Below are positions 14,411 through 15,700 of a stretch of DNA of 15,700 nucleotides, piece after piece. The position numbers and the translations under genes are program-made. Position 1 is the stretch's first letter; every line of letters starts with the position of its first letter. The stretch is from assembly GCA_023663915.1 (NCBI GenBank), contig JAMPGN010000088.1:1-15700 (forward strand). Direction: 5' to 3'. The notes under the pieces were generated by a model that was not told where the DNA came from, searched no databases, and was given only the letters and a program-made list of their open reading frames with translations. The DNA comes from Eubacterium sp. (GTDB lineage Bacteria; Bacillota_A; Clostridia; Lachnospirales; Lachnospiraceae).

Positions 14411-15346
14411 CTACATGCGGGTACACAGATTCATGACCGCCTCGATCTCTGCCCCGTTATCTGGCGCAGGCTCCACCGTCTCATGTTTTCCATCGGGTAA
14501 AACCTGCCCGATATAATTCCCTTGCTCTGTCTTTTCCATGGTATAATAAATGATTTCCTGCGTCTTGTGCAGCCATACGGCATACACCCGGTAGCACATG
14601 CCTTTCTTGACCGTTCCGTCCGGCATGTCCACCCTTGTGATCTGCATATCCTCTGTGACGTTTAAGGTCATCACCGAAAACTCGTCCGATGACACCGCAA
14701 CAGGAATCTTGTTGTTGTCGGGGTAAGACTCTTTATAAAACTGCATGAGGAACTCGCCCTCTTCATGCTGTAAATGCTTAAGTCCTTCTTCTTTATGCTC
14801 AAACAAATATTTCGGAAGCAGATAAAGCGCCACTCGGTTATGCACCAACTCCTGAAACTGCTTTTCCGACACGCGGATCGTCTTCTGCTGTTTGACTGCC
14901 TCTCTGCGTTTGACCGCTACTTCTAATATTTCTTTGGTCAGTACCATATTATGGGTAAAAGGATTGAGCACTATGTTCTCTACCTGCCCCTTACTCGCCA
15001 TAACCATGGAAACACATGCCTGAAAAGGCACGGCAAGCAGCGCCGGACTCTTCTTGTCTGCAGGGATCTGCACCGGAGAAGTAAAAATCGGCAGAATCTG
15101 CTCGCCGCTATCTTTGCGGAGCAGGCACGGGAGTATTTTCGCCTCCTTTGGAAGCTGGACGGCTTTCCCTTCCTTCATCTGCTTTAATGTCTCTTCTGGA
15201 ACGCCCTGCGGCTCAAGCGCAGGCATCAGTACCACCGATTTCTCTAGTAATTCCATTACCTTGACATAATTCTCCTTCTGCCTGTCTTTTGCGAAATCCG
15301 CAACTGCTGCTTCAAGCTGTGCGTTGTTTAATTTATTCTCTGCCAT
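14411..15346 (-). CDS. SseB-domain protein
   Basis: A 311-residue protein without signal peptide or membrane segment. Residues about 10-140 resemble the SseB N-terminal domain: a helical start, then VVLMPALEP, a strand with ILPCLLRKDSGEQILPIFTS, and VENIVLNPFTHNMVLTKEIL near 122-141, the usual closing strand and helix. The second half (about 155-311) is an alpha/beta region I do not recognise, possibly the C-terminal SseB domain. E. coli SseB is named for serine sensitivity when overexpressed; its biochemical role is unknown. AAAGGAG lies upstream of the ATG. It sits 30 nt after the disrupted winged-helix regulator and 10 nt before the HAD phosphatase, all on one strand. Confidence 0.72.
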   Translation of the reverse strand: MAENKLNNAQLEAAVADFAKDRQKENYVKVMELLEKSVVLMPALEPQGVPEETLKQMKEGKAVQLPKEAKILPCLLRKDSGEQILPIFTSPVQIPADKKSPALLAVPFQACVSMVMASKGQVENIVLNPFTHNMVLTKEILEVAVKRREAVKQQKTIRVSEKQFQELVHNRVALYLLPKYLFEHKEEGLKHLQHEEGEFLMQFYKESYPDNNKIPVAVSSDEFSVMTLNVTEDMQITRVDMPDGTVKKGMCYRVYAVWLHKTQEIIYYTMEKTEQGNYIGQVLPDGKHETVEPAPDNGAEIEAVMNLCTRM

Positions 15347-15377
15347 TGTATGCTCCTTTTCTTATTTGAAATTTTTC

Positions 15378-15700
15378 CTATTTCCCTTTTACCACCCAAC
15401 GCCCATTTCTATTCGTCCCTTCTCTCACAAGTACACCTTCTTCCTGTAATTCCTTCATAACTTTCTGTACCTGTTTTCTTGTTAAATTCATTTTTTCCAT
15501 GACTTCAGCCTGCGTAACTGTAGAATCCACGGCTAACAGTCTTAATACTGCCTGTTTCCTTTCGGCTCCTTTTTGGCTCCTTTTTAGCTCCTTTTCGGCT
15601 CCTTTTTGGCTCCTTTTTGGCTCCTTTTCGGCTCTTCAATAGAAATATCAATAAATTTCTCGTGTATAAACAACCTCGTTATAAAATAACTTCTCTCATT
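15378..15700 (-). pseudogene. Winged-helix regulator split into two frames by a coding 11-bp array; 5' part outside window
   Basis: Two overlapping minus-strand frames belong to one gene. The upstream frame enters from the right edge (NERSYFITRLFIHEKF and on) and reads into the 11-bp repeats until TAA at 15584-15586. The second frame is open from 15635 (after TGA at 15636-15638) to TAG at 15378-15380, 85 residues, reading through the same repeats and then a helix-turn-helix with wing: QAEVMEKMNLTRKQVQKVMKE, then LQEEGVLVREGTNRNGRWVV. The second frame has no well-placed start of its own. The upstream end resembles the junction in AlbA_2/RecG-like ATP-binding regulators, which often carry repetitive linkers before a C-terminal winged helix; this is inference because that domain is outside the window. 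Removing one of the first five repeat units, or adding two before unit five, fuses the frames with no stop. It may be a switched-off phase-variable gene and not a dead one; an assembly error cannot be excluded. Confidence 0.7.
15559..15634 (-). repeat. Array of seven 11-bp coding repeats (frame-shifting)
   Basis: Six units of GAGCCRAAAAG (minus strand; one reads GAGCTAAAAAG) and a final 10-bp unit GAGCCGAAAG that lacks one A. Since 11 is not a multiple of three, each unit moves the frame; three units give an 11-residue protein repeat of the type AEKEPKRSQKG. Every unit junction contains AAGGAG, a Shine-Dalgarno core, so the transcript holds six such sites in a row. Near-identity of the units implies recent or ongoing slippage. 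Confidence 0.93.

Noticed and set aside
15559..15634. CRISPR array
   Set aside because: Units are 11 bp and contiguous without spacers, and they lie inside a reading frame.
1..15700. tRNA or rRNA genes, prophage, toxin-antitoxin or restriction system
   Set aside because: I looked for the usual motifs in gaps and flanks and saw none; apart from the right edge the gene content is core chromosome.

Overview
The window looks like ordinary chromosome from a Gram-positive member of the Clostridia, most likely Lachnospiraceae. Reasons: an scfA/scfB (SCIFF peptide and maturase) pair, which is close to universal in Clostridia; a fused SecDF; a MurE with the meso-diaminopimelate signature DNPR; strong AGGAGG-type ribosome binding sites; and a moderate GC content. 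All genes except one (the CNNM/CorC-type membrane protein near 12.5-13.8 kb) lie on the minus strand, so the minus-strand operons read from high to low coordinates.

Layout, low to high coordinate. (1) 1-5115: murE-priA-def-fmt operon (transcribed murE to fmt), with fmt running off the left edge. It couples peptidoglycan precursor synthesis, replication restart and formyl-Met handling. A good sigma-A-type promoter (5294-5322) gives a leader of about 170 nt holding two hairpins and a 23-bp tandem duplication. (2) 5323-5620: AT-rich intergenic DNA and a strong bidirectional terminator. (3) 5621-11682: scfA-scfB-secDF-recJ. scfA encodes a 47-aa six-cysteine precursor peptide, scfB its radical SAM/SPASM maturase, and secDF the translocase accessory protein; scfB and secDF overlap by 4 nt, so maturation and the export machinery are translationally linked. 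The maturase carries a 48-residue Gly/Ser-rich insertion built from four 12-residue repeats. (4) 11683-12494: an extended -10 promoter for scfA, a small four-helix membrane protein (TIGR04086-like), and a pair of divergent promoters that physically overlap. (5) 12495-13787: CNNM/CorC-type protein on the plus strand, overlapping the tail of the convergent HAD phosphatase gene by 56 bp. (6) 13732-15700: minus-strand group of a disrupted winged-helix regulator, an SseB-like protein and a Gph-type phosphatase.

The most unusual signal is at the right edge. A coding array of 11-bp units (15559-15634), sitting between the upstream part of a regulator and its C-terminal winged helix, puts the two parts in different reading frames. 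Losing one of the first five units would join them in one clean frame, so the array has the structure of a slip-strand on/off switch. Other notable points are the repeat-bearing SCIFF maturase, the scfA-scfB intergenic hairpin, and the structured murE leader whose initiation site lies in a run of eight A.
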